Shown here piece after piece: positions 16,897 through 25,793 of a stretch of DNA of 64,000 nucleotides. The translations under genes were made by a program, and so were the position numbers. The notes under the pieces are model-generated. The model was given only the letters and a program-made list of their open reading frames with translations. It was not told where the DNA came from and ran no database searches. Each line of letters starts with the position of its first letter. The first letter of the stretch is position 1. The DNA is from an uncultured Blautia sp. Lineage in GTDB: Bacteria; Bacillota; Clostridia; Lachnospirales; Lachnospiraceae. Where the stretch lies: the NCBI RefSeq assembly GCF_934371575.1, contig NZ_CAKRNY010000006.1:1-64000 (forward strand). The letters run 5' to 3'.

Positions 16897-19425
16897 ATGA
16901 TAGCAGAACGAAATAAAGGGGTATTTACCCAGCCTCCGGAAGCAGTGCCGGATGGCAATGTGGATGTATCCGGCGGTGGAAGATGGAAAATCTGGCAGAA
17001 TGCCGGAACGAAGATTGATGCTCCCATTCTTGGAAATGGAGATTTGCTGGCTGCTGTGGCAGGAAATGCAAGATATCCGCAGTTCTGGTTTACCACAAAT
17101 GATTTCTGGCAGATGGAAAGTGCAGCGAACTGGGAGTTTTTTCATGATAACAATTCTGCCAAATGTGATCCTGCTGTAAGTGGCGGGAGCCCAAGACCTG
17201 TTGGACGTATGGTGTTTGACATTCCGGATATGGAGGATGCAAAGTGGTATACGGAACAGAATTTTGCAACGGCAGAAACTATAACAATATTAACAAATTT
17301 AAACGGCGAGAAATGTTCTTTGAAAAGCTGGATAGCTGCGGATGAAAATATTCTTGTGGTGGAGTTTGAAACGGAGACAGATCTGGATCTGGAATTTGAT
17401 TTTTATTTTCCGGATGAAACGGGAAAAGGCTGTGACAAGGCAGTTGATATCTGGGGAAGCGGCGAGTCAGAGGAAATTCAGAATGGAATGTTTGTTGGGC
17501 TTGTGACAGGACGGCCGCTGCAGGTGAAGAAAACCGGAGGCGGTATTATAAGTGGCTACAGGCAGTTTGCCGATCATGTGGATATGCCGACCAAGGTTGG
17601 ATTTGCAGGGGGATTTCTGAAAAAAGAAAAAGCAGAAGACAATGTGTCTGCTGAAAAATCCAGAGAATTCGGAAACGCTTATGACTTACGTGACAGAAGC
17701 ACCAGAAGAAGAATAAAAGCCGGTGAGAAGGCGACTTTTATTTTGGCAGTGCGTTCCTGGGCGAAATGCAGCCGACCTTATGAATATGCTTTTTCAAGAG
17801 CAAGGTGGATAACAGCAGAAGATGTGGAAAATCTCCGCGTCCGTCATCTGGCATGGTGGAAAAGATTCTGGAGTATGTCGGAAATCTCCCTGGATGATCC
17901 GGTGATCGAGCAGAGATATTATCTGTCAAAGTACATGCTGGCAAGTCTGTCACGGGATCCGGATTATCCGCCGAATATTCTTGGAATCAGTACCTTTGAC
18001 CGCCCTGCGTGGAATGGAAATTATAAGATCAATTATAACCATCAGTCACCTTACCTGAACCTGATGGTTTCCGGACACTTTGAACAGTCCGATCCACATG
18101 ATGCACCTTATTTGAAATTAATGGAGATTTCAGACGAGATGTGTAAGCGTCTTCTCCATCATGAAGGGCTTTATTATCCGCTTGGACTTGGTCCTGATGG
18201 GATGGTAAGCGAGGCATTGCTTCTGCATATGAAATCACCGGCACTCCACGGTGCACTGAATATGATATATCGTTATGAGATCAGCCAGGATACAAAGTAT
18301 GCCTGGAAGGTTTACCCATATCTCAGAGGGGTGGCTGATTTTTGGGAAAAGGATCTGGTTCTTCGGGATGGTGTTTACCATGTGGTCGGAGATGGCATGC
18401 ATGAGCGCACAGATGGAAATATCAGGGAAAATGGGGTGCCAGAGGATCCGGTAAATACTCTGGGCTATCTGAAAACATTTTTTATCTGGCTTCCAAAAAT
18501 CAGTGAGGCATTGGAACTGGATGAAGAAAAACGGGTGAAGTGGCAGAAAATTGCCCAAAATCTGGCACCATATCCAAAGGGAACCATTCGGGAAATTCAG
18601 GACAATCCTACCTTGTGGAAAGAAGCGGATGTGAAGCTGGAGGATTTGCTTCCCCAGGAAATGCTGGATAAAGAAATTTATTATGATGAAGGTGTTGGAG
18701 GAAAGTGGTCCTTCCATTTTCCAGGAAATATAATGCATATTTATCCGGGGAATGCAGTGGGGCTGGGAAGTGATCCAAAAGAGCTGGAAGTGGCAAGAAA
18801 TACAGTGCATATTCACAGCCTGGTGGAGAACAAACTGGGTGAGCTGGAGTATAAAAAGGCTCTTGAGCGAGCTGCTGATGGGAAAAAAGAAACAGCTGCA
18901 AAGCATGCCCATTTCTATAAAGCAGGGGCATTTAATGCGTCTAATCTGAGCTGCCTGTTTTTTACTGCGGCTGTCCGTACAGGCTATGATCCGGATATTA
19001 TCTGGAAAGAAATGAAGGATATGATTACTTACCGTGGAATTCCAAACGGCTTTCTGAAAGAAAATCCGCATGGAATTGAGCAGTTGAACACTATTCCGGA
19101 TGCAATTCAGGAAATGATGCTTCAAAGCTATGAAGGTGTCATCCGCATTTTTCCTGTATGGCCAAGAAAAAAACATTCAAATGCTTCCTTCAGGAATTTT
19201 CGCGCATGGGGTGGCTTTGAGGTAAGTGCATCCCTTAAGGATGGGAAGATAGAGCAGGTCACTGTGCTAAGCCACAAAGGGAATACCTGCCGCGTGGAAA
19301 ACCCCTGGCCCGAAAAAAGTGTTATAGTGAAATACGGTTACAGTGGACGGGAAGAGGTGTGTTTCGGGGAATACCTGAGTATTGAATTACAGAAAGAGGA
19401 ACAGGTTTTGCTGTCCGGATTATAA
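16897..19425 (+). CDS. GH95-like six-hairpin glycosidase
   Basis: 842 residues, no signal peptide. The N-terminal beta domain opens with APILGNGDLLAAV, typical of GH95 and its relatives. It is followed by an (alpha/alpha)6 barrel with RPAWNGNYKINYNHQSPYL, a match to the GNYxxNxN-type motif, and a C-terminal section EMMLQSYEGVIRIFPVWP, also a family hallmark. GH95 enzymes are alpha-L-fucosidases or alpha-galactosidases; this sequence is divergent and may sit in a neighbouring family, so no sugar is assigned. It is co-transcribed with GH31 and probably completes cytoplasmic breakdown of the same oligosaccharide. Confidence 0.75.
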   Translation: MIAERNKGVFTQPPEAVPDGNVDVSGGGRWKIWQNAGTKIDAPILGNGDLLAAVAGNARYPQFWFTTNDFWQMESAANWEFFHDNNSAKCDPAVSGGSPRPVGRMVFDIPDMEDAKWYTEQNFATAETITILTNLNGEKCSLKSWIAADENILVVEFETETDLDLEFDFYFPDETGKGCDKAVDIWGSGESEEIQNGMFVGLVTGRPLQVKKTGGGIISGYRQFADHVDMPTKVGFAGGFLKKEKAEDNVSAEKSREFGNAYDLRDRSTRRRIKAGEKATFILAVRSWAKCSRPYEYAFSRARWITAEDVENLRVRHLAWWKRFWSMSEISLDDPVIEQRYYLSKYMLASLSRDPDYPPNILGISTFDRPAWNGNYKINYNHQSPYLNLMVSGHFEQSDPHDAPYLKLMEISDEMCKRLLHHEGLYYPLGLGPDGMVSEALLLHMKSPALHGALNMIYRYEISQDTKYAWKVYPYLRGVADFWEKDLVLRDGVYHVVGDGMHERTDGNIRENGVPEDPVNTLGYLKTFFIWLPKISEALELDEEKRVKWQKIAQNLAPYPKGTIREIQDNPTLWKEADVKLEDLLPQEMLDKEIYYDEGVGGKWSFHFPGNIMHIYPGNAVGLGSDPKELEVARNTVHIHSLVENKLGELEYKKALERAADGKKETAAKHAHFYKAGAFNASNLSCLFFTAAVRTGYDPDIIWKEMKDMITYRGIPNGFLKENPHGIEQLNTIPDAIQEMMLQSYEGVIRIFPVWPRKKHSNASFRNFRAWGGFEVSASLKDGKIEQVTVLSHKGNTCRVENPWPEKSVIVKYGYSGREEVCFGEYLSIELQKEEQVLLSGL

Positions 19426-19428
19426 TAA

Positions 19429-19473
19429 GCAGGCTGTCGGGAGACTATGATTTTTATCCCGACAGCCTGTTTT
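19429..19473. terminator. Bidirectional terminator between convergent genes
   Basis: A perfect 14-bp stem (19429-19442 with 19457-19470) ends in TTTT on the + strand, with A residues on the other side. It serves the GH95-like gene (+) and the yesN-like gene (-), whose stop is at 19472. Confidence 0.85.
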
Positions 19474-20215
19474 ATCCCCGGAATTCCAGAGGACTTTTCC
19501 CAGTATATTTCTTGAAGATTCTGCTGAAATATCCCTGGTCATGGTAGCCGCACATTTCTCCAATCTGCTTAATGGACAGCCCCGGTTCGTGGAGAAGCAG
19601 TCTCTGGGCGTGACTCATTCGCAGATTGATCAGATACCTGGAAGGTGTACAGTCGTAGAACTGGCAGAAAATTTTGGTCAGGTAGCTGGGACTGTAATTC
19701 AGGTTATCTGCAATCAGATTTAGATTAATATCCTCGCTGTAATTATTTACAATAAAATCTTTAAGCAGATCTGCAATCTGAGAAGGTGTCAGGGAAGCGG
19801 TCTGTGCATTGAATATTTCTTCATAATCATTTCCGGCAATCTGAAATTCTTTTTTGATTTTTGTTAAAGCTTCCTTCAGCTCATCCGGATCAACGGGCTT
19901 CAGCAGATAATCAGAAACCTTTAAAGTAATGGCTTTTTTCGCATATTCGAAATCTGAAAATCCACTGGTGATAATAAATTTAGTAAATGGAAACTGCTCC
20001 CTTATTTTTGTGAGCAGGGTGATTCCATCCATCACAGGCATACGGATATCCGTAACTACAAGATCCGGGCTGAACTTTTCTACCAGAGCCAGGGCCTGAT
20101 CGCCTGTCTGAGCTGTTCCTGCCACCTGAAAATCCGGATCCGCTTTCTGGATTTTCTGGACAAGATTTGTGAGCAGAAGTTCTTCATCCTCCGCAACGAT
20201 GACTGTGTACTTCAT
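19472..20215 (-). CDS. YesN-type response regulator (receiver + AraC HTH)
   Basis: 247 residues. The receiver domain (1-120) has the acidic pocket EDEE, the phospho-acceptor Asp in DLVVTDIRMPVMDG and the Lys in YLLKPV. The AraC-type double helix-turn-helix (~150-245) ends IGEMCGYHDQGYFSRIFKKY. The start overlaps the end of the kinase gene by 4 bp, so the two are translationally coupled. It most likely activates the divergent ABC importer genes at 22377 when sugar is sensed. Confidence 0.93.
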   Translation of the reverse strand: MKYTVIVAEDEELLLTNLVQKIQKADPDFQVAGTAQTGDQALALVEKFSPDLVVTDIRMPVMDGITLLTKIREQFPFTKFIITSGFSDFEYAKKAITLKVSDYLLKPVDPDELKEALTKIKKEFQIAGNDYEEIFNAQTASLTPSQIADLLKDFIVNNYSEDINLNLIADNLNYSPSYLTKIFCQFYDCTPSRYLINLRMSHAQRLLLHEPGLSIKQIGEMCGYHDQGYFSRIFKKYTGKSPLEFRG

Positions 20216-22023
20216 ACTGTTTCTGCGTCCTCCTTATTTTGAAAATATCGTCCAATAGATACGACTCCATGTCCGTCAGCATTGTTTCCATATCTGAAAA
20301 TAATGTCTCCCTTGCAAAAGATTTTCCATCTGAGATATACATTGACAGTTCCCAGCCCATTTATCTTCAGTTCGGGAAGTCCAGGATTCTGAATGGCTTT
20401 CATAATGTTTGCAGTAATTCGTTCTTTGGCTTCCTCTGTAAATCCGGGGCCGGTATCAGATACTTCAATCTGCCAGCTTCCGTGTGTGACAACACTGGTA
20501 ACAGAAATATTCCAGGGCGGTGCACAATCGGAGCCATAGCGGATTGCATTTTCCACTATGGGCTGGATGATCAGTTTTGGAACTGGCTGGGAAAGAAGTC
20601 TTTCATCCACATCAATAGAGTAGTTCAGGCTGGACTGGTAACGAACCTTCATGCAGTACAGATATTTCTGCACGTAATCAAGCTCATCCTTTAAGGTAAC
20701 GGTGGTTTCGGTAGTGCTGGTAATATATCGCATGATCTGGGAAAGGTTCCGGCACATTTTTACAACTGTCTGCGAATCCCCATTTTCAGCCAGTACCATA
20801 ATGCTGGACAGGGTATTATAGTAAAAATGTGGGTTGATCTGTGTCTGCAGGGCCATACTTCTGGCACGCAGCTCCTGCTCTTTTGCCTGGGTAAGCTGTT
20901 CCATGGAATCTTTCAGATTATCGCTCATCAGCTGAAAGGCCTGATAGAGCTCTTCCAGTTCATTAACGGAAACCGGATATGCAGTCACCTTTTCCTGTCC
21001 AAGTGTATCCAGCTCCATTCGCTGGATAATGTGTTTCAGATGCTTTACCGGTTTTACGACTGAACGGGAAAGGCGGTAGGAAATAAAGATGGATACTGTC
21101 AGAAACAGCGCTACAATTGCCGCAAGAATACGAAGCAGGTTGTAAACCGGGGCCAGAACTACGGATTCCGGCTGAATGGTAAGATAGGTATAGCCGGTAT
21201 AAGCGGATACGGCCTCTGCTGCATACTCTGTTTTGCCTGTAAGGGGACTGATAAGAGTGAGGGCTGAATCATCTCCCTTTGTAAGTTCATAGTAGGGCTG
21301 AAGTGCTGCTTTATATTCCTGGGAAATATCGTAGGGATAGATCAGATCGCCATTGCTGTCAAAAACATAGACGCTGGCAGCATCTTCATGGTTCTTTTTT
21401 TTATAAGTGATAATACTTTTAAATACGGATTTGCACTGCTTGGCTGTTTCGATCACACCCACGCTGCGCTTATATTGATTGTTAAAGGATCGGTACAGGG
21501 AAATAAACCACTGGTCATAGGTGGCTGATTTTGTATATTCTCTGGTACAGTAGGGTGGAGTAAGGACTTTTTTTCCCTCCAGTTCACGGGCCGCTTCGAT
21601 CCACTCATCCTTTGATCCATCCGTCTTTTTGACTATAGTTGAGATGCCGGCTTCCAGAACATATCCGGAAAAATCATAGAGATTTACCTGATCTGCCTTC
21701 AGCTCGGTTCCGGAAAGGGAAATAAACAAATCTGACATATCAGAAAGCATATCGCTGGAAATGCTTAAGTTGAAGGATTTGTCCAGAATGGTTTTGGACT
21801 GATTGCTGTAGTTAATGTTTACAGATACTGCATCCAGATTGCGGATGGCGGAATCTACCTGTGTCTGAAAACTGGAATTCAGAGTGTTCATGGCACTGAT
21901 CTGACTATCCTTCAGCTGCCTGGATACAAAAACATAGAAAAAAAATGCAAAGGAAAACAGAATCAGGCAGGCCAGACTGATATAGGCAAAAAAAAGCTTG
22001 GATTGTAAACTGCGTGATTTCAT
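20212..22023 (-). CDS. YesM-type sensor histidine kinase
   Basis: 603 residues. An N-terminal helix (~10-30), a large extracellular sensor region (~35-285), a second helix (~290-315), a HAMP-like linker, then a His_kinase domain with the phosphorylated His in QINPHFYYNTLS, and an ATPase domain with the N-box QPIVENAIRYG and DTGPGF. This is the architecture of membrane sensors for extracellular sugars paired with YesN. It is transcribed away from the substrate-binding protein gene at 22377, the usual divergent layout. Confidence 0.93.
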   Translation of the reverse strand: MKSRSLQSKLFFAYISLACLILFSFAFFFYVFVSRQLKDSQISAMNTLNSSFQTQVDSAIRNLDAVSVNINYSNQSKTILDKSFNLSISSDMLSDMSDLFISLSGTELKADQVNLYDFSGYVLEAGISTIVKKTDGSKDEWIEAARELEGKKVLTPPYCTREYTKSATYDQWFISLYRSFNNQYKRSVGVIETAKQCKSVFKSIITYKKKNHEDAASVYVFDSNGDLIYPYDISQEYKAALQPYYELTKGDDSALTLISPLTGKTEYAAEAVSAYTGYTYLTIQPESVVLAPVYNLLRILAAIVALFLTVSIFISYRLSRSVVKPVKHLKHIIQRMELDTLGQEKVTAYPVSVNELEELYQAFQLMSDNLKDSMEQLTQAKEQELRARSMALQTQINPHFYYNTLSSIMVLAENGDSQTVVKMCRNLSQIMRYITSTTETTVTLKDELDYVQKYLYCMKVRYQSSLNYSIDVDERLLSQPVPKLIIQPIVENAIRYGSDCAPPWNISVTSVVTHGSWQIEVSDTGPGFTEEAKERITANIMKAIQNPGLPELKINGLGTVNVYLRWKIFCKGDIIFRYGNNADGHGVVSIGRYFQNKEDAETV

Positions 22024-22376
22024 CTGGCAATACCTCCTGTAATTGTTTGACCGCGCTGCTGACTATATTAGGAAAGCAGATGCAGAAATCCATGTGTGAA
22101 ATATTAAAATTCAGTATATCATATTTGTGTAAAAAGTACAAATAAATGGTCGAAAGCAGAGAATATATATATAAGAATTGCGGGTGAATTTGCATGTGAA
22201 CATGAACTTATGTGAAAATAGTATAATGTATGGTGAAAAAAGTACAAATTGAAAGTAAGAATATCCATGGATTAAAAAGTACCTGGCTGATAAAATAATA
22301 TCATCAAAAGGACAGAGGAATCAGCGGAGATTCCTGAATGAGGTAAATGCCATTTTATTAAAAGGAGGATATGTAA
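22024..22376. promoter_or_regulatory. Divergent regulatory gap between yesM-like and sugar ABC genes
   Basis: 353 bp without a gene. A TATAAT at 22222-22227 points toward the ABC genes but has no recognisable -35 at 17 bp, which would suit activation by the YesN-type regulator. AAAGGAGG (22361-22368) is the ribosome site for the binding protein. AT-rich DNA at ~22160-22175 may hold the opposite promoter. Confidence 0.45.
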
Positions 22377-23693
22377 ATGAAAAGAAAGAGTTTTGTAGCA
22401 GTGGCTTGTGCAGCAGCAATGATCGCGTCCATGACAAGCGGACTTACCGTATTTGCAGAGGAGACTGCAGATTTTTCCGGCGAGGAGCTGAGCATTCTGG
22501 TATCAGCAGGCTGGATGGATAACAGATATGATGCAACAATCGAGCGTTTTGAAGATACCTACGGTGTAACCGTTGACCTTCAGACTATTCCGGCTGACCA
22601 GTATTCCGATCTGCTTCAGTCCAAACTGGCTACCGATTCCTGTGCTGATATTTTCTGGATCCAGTCCAACCCATTTGCAATCGAGTCCACAATCGTTGAT
22701 CCTGAGAAATACTGTATCGATTTTACAGGAGCTGAGTGGGAAGACCTTATGCCGGAAGCAAGAAAGGCATCCTGCGTATACAATGACAAATTATACGGAC
22801 TTCAGATCTGGCACAATTCACCGGAGTATGTACTTGTTTATAATAAAACATTATTCGAAGAGAATGGCTGGGAGATACCATCTGCTTATGCAGAGCTGAA
22901 AGACCTTTGCGCTAAGATCGCAGAACAGGGAATTACCCCATGGTTTATGCCAGGCGCAGATGGATGGCAGCATCAGCTGGCGTTCTTCCAGATCGGTGGT
23001 GTTTATGAAGAAGCTACACCAGGACTTTACGATGCTTTGAATACAAATCAGGCTACATTCGCTGACAATGAGAAAATGCTTGAGGTTCTGAATGAGTTCA
23101 AAGAGCTTTCCGACGCAGGATATTTCGGAGAGGACTGGATTGGAACTGACAGCACCAACCTGGCAAATGAATTTGGCGACAGAAACATTGCAATGGCAAT
23201 GGCAAACTCCAGCTACATTCAGCAGATCAAGGATGACACCGGCACAGAGGATGAGTTCGGTATGTTCCTGATCCCACTTGGTGACAACACCTGGTATCCG
23301 ACTAACCCGGCTGGACCTACTATGTTTGGTTACAAGGGAACAGAGCATGAGGATCTTGTAAAAGAATTCTTCAACTTTGTCACAACCACAGAGAGCCTTC
23401 AGGAAATCCTTGACAACTCTCCTGCATACACAAATGTTGACATGAACGATGATGCAATTGAGCAGCACTGGCTGCCGGAGGAAGAAGAGTTCCTTGCAAC
23501 TGTAGATGACAGTAAGAAGAGCGTATCTGTTCTGCAGACCGGTACCAAATATACAAACGATTACTGGATGCAGTTTGGTCAGGATATGGTTGCATTCTGC
23601 CAGGGCGAAATGGAAGCAAATGACGTTCTTGCAAATATGGATACAAACCGTGCAGAGGCTGCCAAGACAGTTGGCGATGCAAACTGGAACTAA
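22377..23693 (+). CDS. Sugar ABC transporter substrate-binding protein (CUT1 type)
   Basis: 438 residues, extracellular solute-binding protein family 1. A signal peptide (1-~27) ends SMTSGLTVFAEE with a signal-peptidase-I-like site. I see no lipobox Cys at the usual place; the only early Cys (residue 11) falls inside the hydrophobic core. The mature part has the two-lobe pattern (ELSILVSAGWMDNRYDA, then YGLQIWHNSPEYVLVYNK). It is followed by two permease genes and no ATPase gene, so the importer would use a shared MsiK/MalK-type ATPase encoded elsewhere. It delivers oligosaccharides for the nearby GH31, GH95-like and GH2 enzymes. Confidence 0.9.
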   Translation: MKRKSFVAVACAAAMIASMTSGLTVFAEETADFSGEELSILVSAGWMDNRYDATIERFEDTYGVTVDLQTIPADQYSDLLQSKLATDSCADIFWIQSNPFAIESTIVDPEKYCIDFTGAEWEDLMPEARKASCVYNDKLYGLQIWHNSPEYVLVYNKTLFEENGWEIPSAYAELKDLCAKIAEQGITPWFMPGADGWQHQLAFFQIGGVYEEATPGLYDALNTNQATFADNEKMLEVLNEFKELSDAGYFGEDWIGTDSTNLANEFGDRNIAMAMANSSYIQQIKDDTGTEDEFGMFLIPLGDNTWYPTNPAGPTMFGYKGTEHEDLVKEFFNFVTTTESLQEILDNSPAYTNVDMNDDAIEQHWLPEEEEFLATVDDSKKSVSVLQTGTKYTNDYWMQFGQDMVAFCQGEMEANDVLANMDTNRAEAAKTVGDANWN

Positions 23694-23760
23694 ATAAAGT
23701 ATTCCGGTAAGAAATTGACATAATTATTTAAGCATAAGATATTTAATAAGGGTATATCTT

Positions 23761-23789
23761 CAGTGCGAAGGAGTGATTCCTTCGCACTG
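23761..23789 (+). promoter_or_regulatory. Intercistronic stem-loop between binding protein and permease genes
   Basis: A perfect 12-bp stem (23761-23772 with 23778-23789) with a 5-nt loop and no T tract. It lies between the stop at 23693 and the permease ribosome site at 23799. Such hairpins usually stabilise the upstream message or reduce read-through, giving more binding protein than permease. Confidence 0.75.
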
Positions 23790-23813
23790 TTTGATAAAGG
23801 GGAGGTATCGCCT

Positions 23814-24695
23814 TTGAATAAGAAGAAAATTTATCCCCAGTGGTTTCTGATACTGCCGCTGGCTTTGTACATTATCTTTTTCCTGCTTCCCAGTATAATG
23901 GGTGTTGCATATTCATTCACTGACTGGAATTCAAGAAGTGTATTAAATGGTGTCCATTTTGTTGGACTGGACAATTTTAAAGAGATTTTCACATCAAACA
24001 AAGATTACTTAAGCGGTATTGGAAATACATTAAAATTTACCATTATTTCCAATATTGTGAAGCTGATTCCGGCACTTCTGATCGCGATCATGCTTCAGGA
24101 AGGACTGAAGGGAAAAGGACTTTACAGAACCTTACTGTATCTGCCGTCCATTCTTCCATTTGTTATTATCGGTCTTGTTTTTAAGTCTATCTTAAACTAT
24201 AACAACGGTCTTCTTAATGCAATCCTGGATGCACTGCATCTTGGAATCCTGAAACAGAAATGGCTTTCGGATCTTGGCGTTGTGTGGAAATCTATTTATG
24301 GTGTGGATGCATGGAGAGGTATTGGTTATGTAATGACGATTTTCCTTGCCGGCCTGAACACTATTCCGCGATCTTACTATGAGGCAGCTGAGATCGACGG
24401 GGCAAACTTCTGGCAGAGACTTCGCTATGTAACACTTCCAATGCTCAGTGGTGCCATCATGATCAATCTGGTATTTGGTATTACATACGGTCTGAAGGTA
24501 TTTGATATTGTTTACGTTCTGACAAACGGCGGCCCTGGACATGCAACAGAGGTTCTTACTACCTACGCATTCCAGCTTTATTCCAGAGGCCAGTACGGTA
24601 TGTCTTCTGCCTTGAACAGTATTCTGCTTCTGATCACAGCAATTGCTGGTGTTGTAATTGTTAAAACTTTAGGAAAACAGGAGGTACAGCAATGA
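23814..24695 (+). CDS. Sugar ABC transporter permease (CUT1, MalF/LacF-like)
   Basis: 293 residues with six predicted helices, starting at the PQWFLILPLALYI segment. The EAA loop reads YYEAAEIDGANFWQRLRYVT, the contact site for the ATPase. TTG 23814 is chosen because GGGGAGGT ends 7 nt before it; an in-frame GTG at 23763 falls inside the stem-loop and has no ribosome site. The stop overlaps the next start (ATGA). Confidence 0.92.
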   Translation: MNKKKIYPQWFLILPLALYIIFFLLPSIMGVAYSFTDWNSRSVLNGVHFVGLDNFKEIFTSNKDYLSGIGNTLKFTIISNIVKLIPALLIAIMLQEGLKGKGLYRTLLYLPSILPFVIIGLVFKSILNYNNGLLNAILDALHLGILKQKWLSDLGVVWKSIYGVDAWRGIGYVMTIFLAGLNTIPRSYYEAAEIDGANFWQRLRYVTLPMLSGAIMINLVFGITYGLKVFDIVYVLTNGGPGHATEVLTTYAFQLYSRGQYGMSSALNSILLLITAIAGVVIVKTLGKQEVQQ

Positions 24696-25513
24696 CAAAG
24701 AAAAAAGTTCAGAATCTGCTGAAACATCTGGTCTGCATCCTGCTGTGTCTGACCGTTATCCTGCCTTTCTATATGGTAGTTGTAAACTCCTTCAAGAGTA
24801 AAGGCGAGGCTTCCCGAATGAGTCTTGCCCTTCCAAAAGAATGGCTGTTTTCCAATTATACCGAGGTTATCGACAAGGGAAACCTGATCCAGGGATTTTC
24901 AAACAGCTTGCTTTACGCACTGGTTGCAACCACTCTTGGCGTTGTGCTCTGTGCAATGGCTGCCTTTGTAATGTGCCGTAAGCGTACCAGATTAAATGTA
25001 TTTTTATATTATTTCGTACTTTGCGGGCTGTTTTTCCCGGTTAACTATGTAACATTGGTGAGAGTATTAAGCACTCTTCATCTGAACGATACGCGACAGG
25101 GAATTATTATGGTGTTTACAAGCGCCATGATTCCGTTCTGTGTGTTTACTATCCGCAACTTTGTGGTTTCCGTTCCGGTGGAACTGGATGAGGCAGCAGT
25201 CATTGATGGCGCAGGTCCTATCAGCCTGTTTTTTAAGATTATCATGCCTCTTCTGAAGCCAACTATGGTGACCTGTTTTATCCTGCAGTTCATGGGTGTG
25301 TGGAGCGATTTCCTGACTCCATTGTATCTGTCAAGCAAGAGTAAAATGTTCCCGATGACTATGGCTGTTTATCAGTTCTTTGGAAAAAATAAAAGCTACT
25401 GGAATTACATTTTTGCTGATATTGTACTTACCTGTATTCCGGTTGTAATCGTGTATATGATCGGACAGAAATATATTGTGGGCGGTATGACTTCCGGTGC
25501 GGTGAAAGAATGA
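24692..25513 (+). CDS. Sugar ABC transporter permease (CUT1, MalG-like)
   Basis: 273 residues, six helices, with the EAA loop ELDEAAVIDGAGPISLFF. It overlaps the first permease by 4 bp with AGGAGGT upstream. No ATP-binding protein gene follows, which is normal for CUT1 systems that share an ATPase. It is closed by a probable terminator at 25562. Confidence 0.92.
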   Translation: MTKKKVQNLLKHLVCILLCLTVILPFYMVVVNSFKSKGEASRMSLALPKEWLFSNYTEVIDKGNLIQGFSNSLLYALVATTLGVVLCAMAAFVMCRKRTRLNVFLYYFVLCGLFFPVNYVTLVRVLSTLHLNDTRQGIIMVFTSAMIPFCVFTIRNFVVSVPVELDEAAVIDGAGPISLFFKIIMPLLKPTMVTCFILQFMGVWSDFLTPLYLSSKSKMFPMTMAVYQFFGKNKSYWNYIFADIVLTCIPVVIVYMIGQKYIVGGMTSGAVKE

Positions 25514-25561
25514 TCTTGGCCGCGCAGCGAGGTAATAATTTATAATTGAAATTCCTTCTAA

Positions 25562-25615
25562 ACCGGAGATGGTTCTTTGAATTTTGAATTTGGAGAACTG
25601 TTTCCGGTATTTTTT
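25562..25615 (+). terminator. Probable terminator after the ABC operon
   Basis: ACCGGA/TCCGGT (25562-25567 with 25603-25608) and an inner GTTCT/AGAAC stem precede six T residues (25610-25615). The rest of the gap to 25793 has imperfect dyads (a TTCCTG/CAGGAA pair around 25708-25743) and no gene. Confidence 0.6.
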
Positions 25616-25793
25616 GCCTAAAAGATGTCTGCATTTGCCAGAATGCTGAAAAATAAGAAAAAATCTGTTATCTTCATCTGCGAAGAATTTTATTATATGC
25701 AGCCTGCGGTTCCTGAACTGCAAATTGCGGATTTTGCAGGAAATGGTCCATGAAAAGCGGTAAAGTATTGGGAGAAAATGTAGGAGTGGGAAA

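Noticed and set aside
22377..22457. Lipoprotein signal on the sugar-binding protein
   Set aside because: The only early Cys follows VAVA at residue 11 inside the hydrophobic core, too early for a normal lipobox.
23763..23813. GTG start for the first permease
   Set aside because: It lies within a perfect stem-loop without a ribosome site; TTG 23814 has GGGGAGGT at proper spacing.
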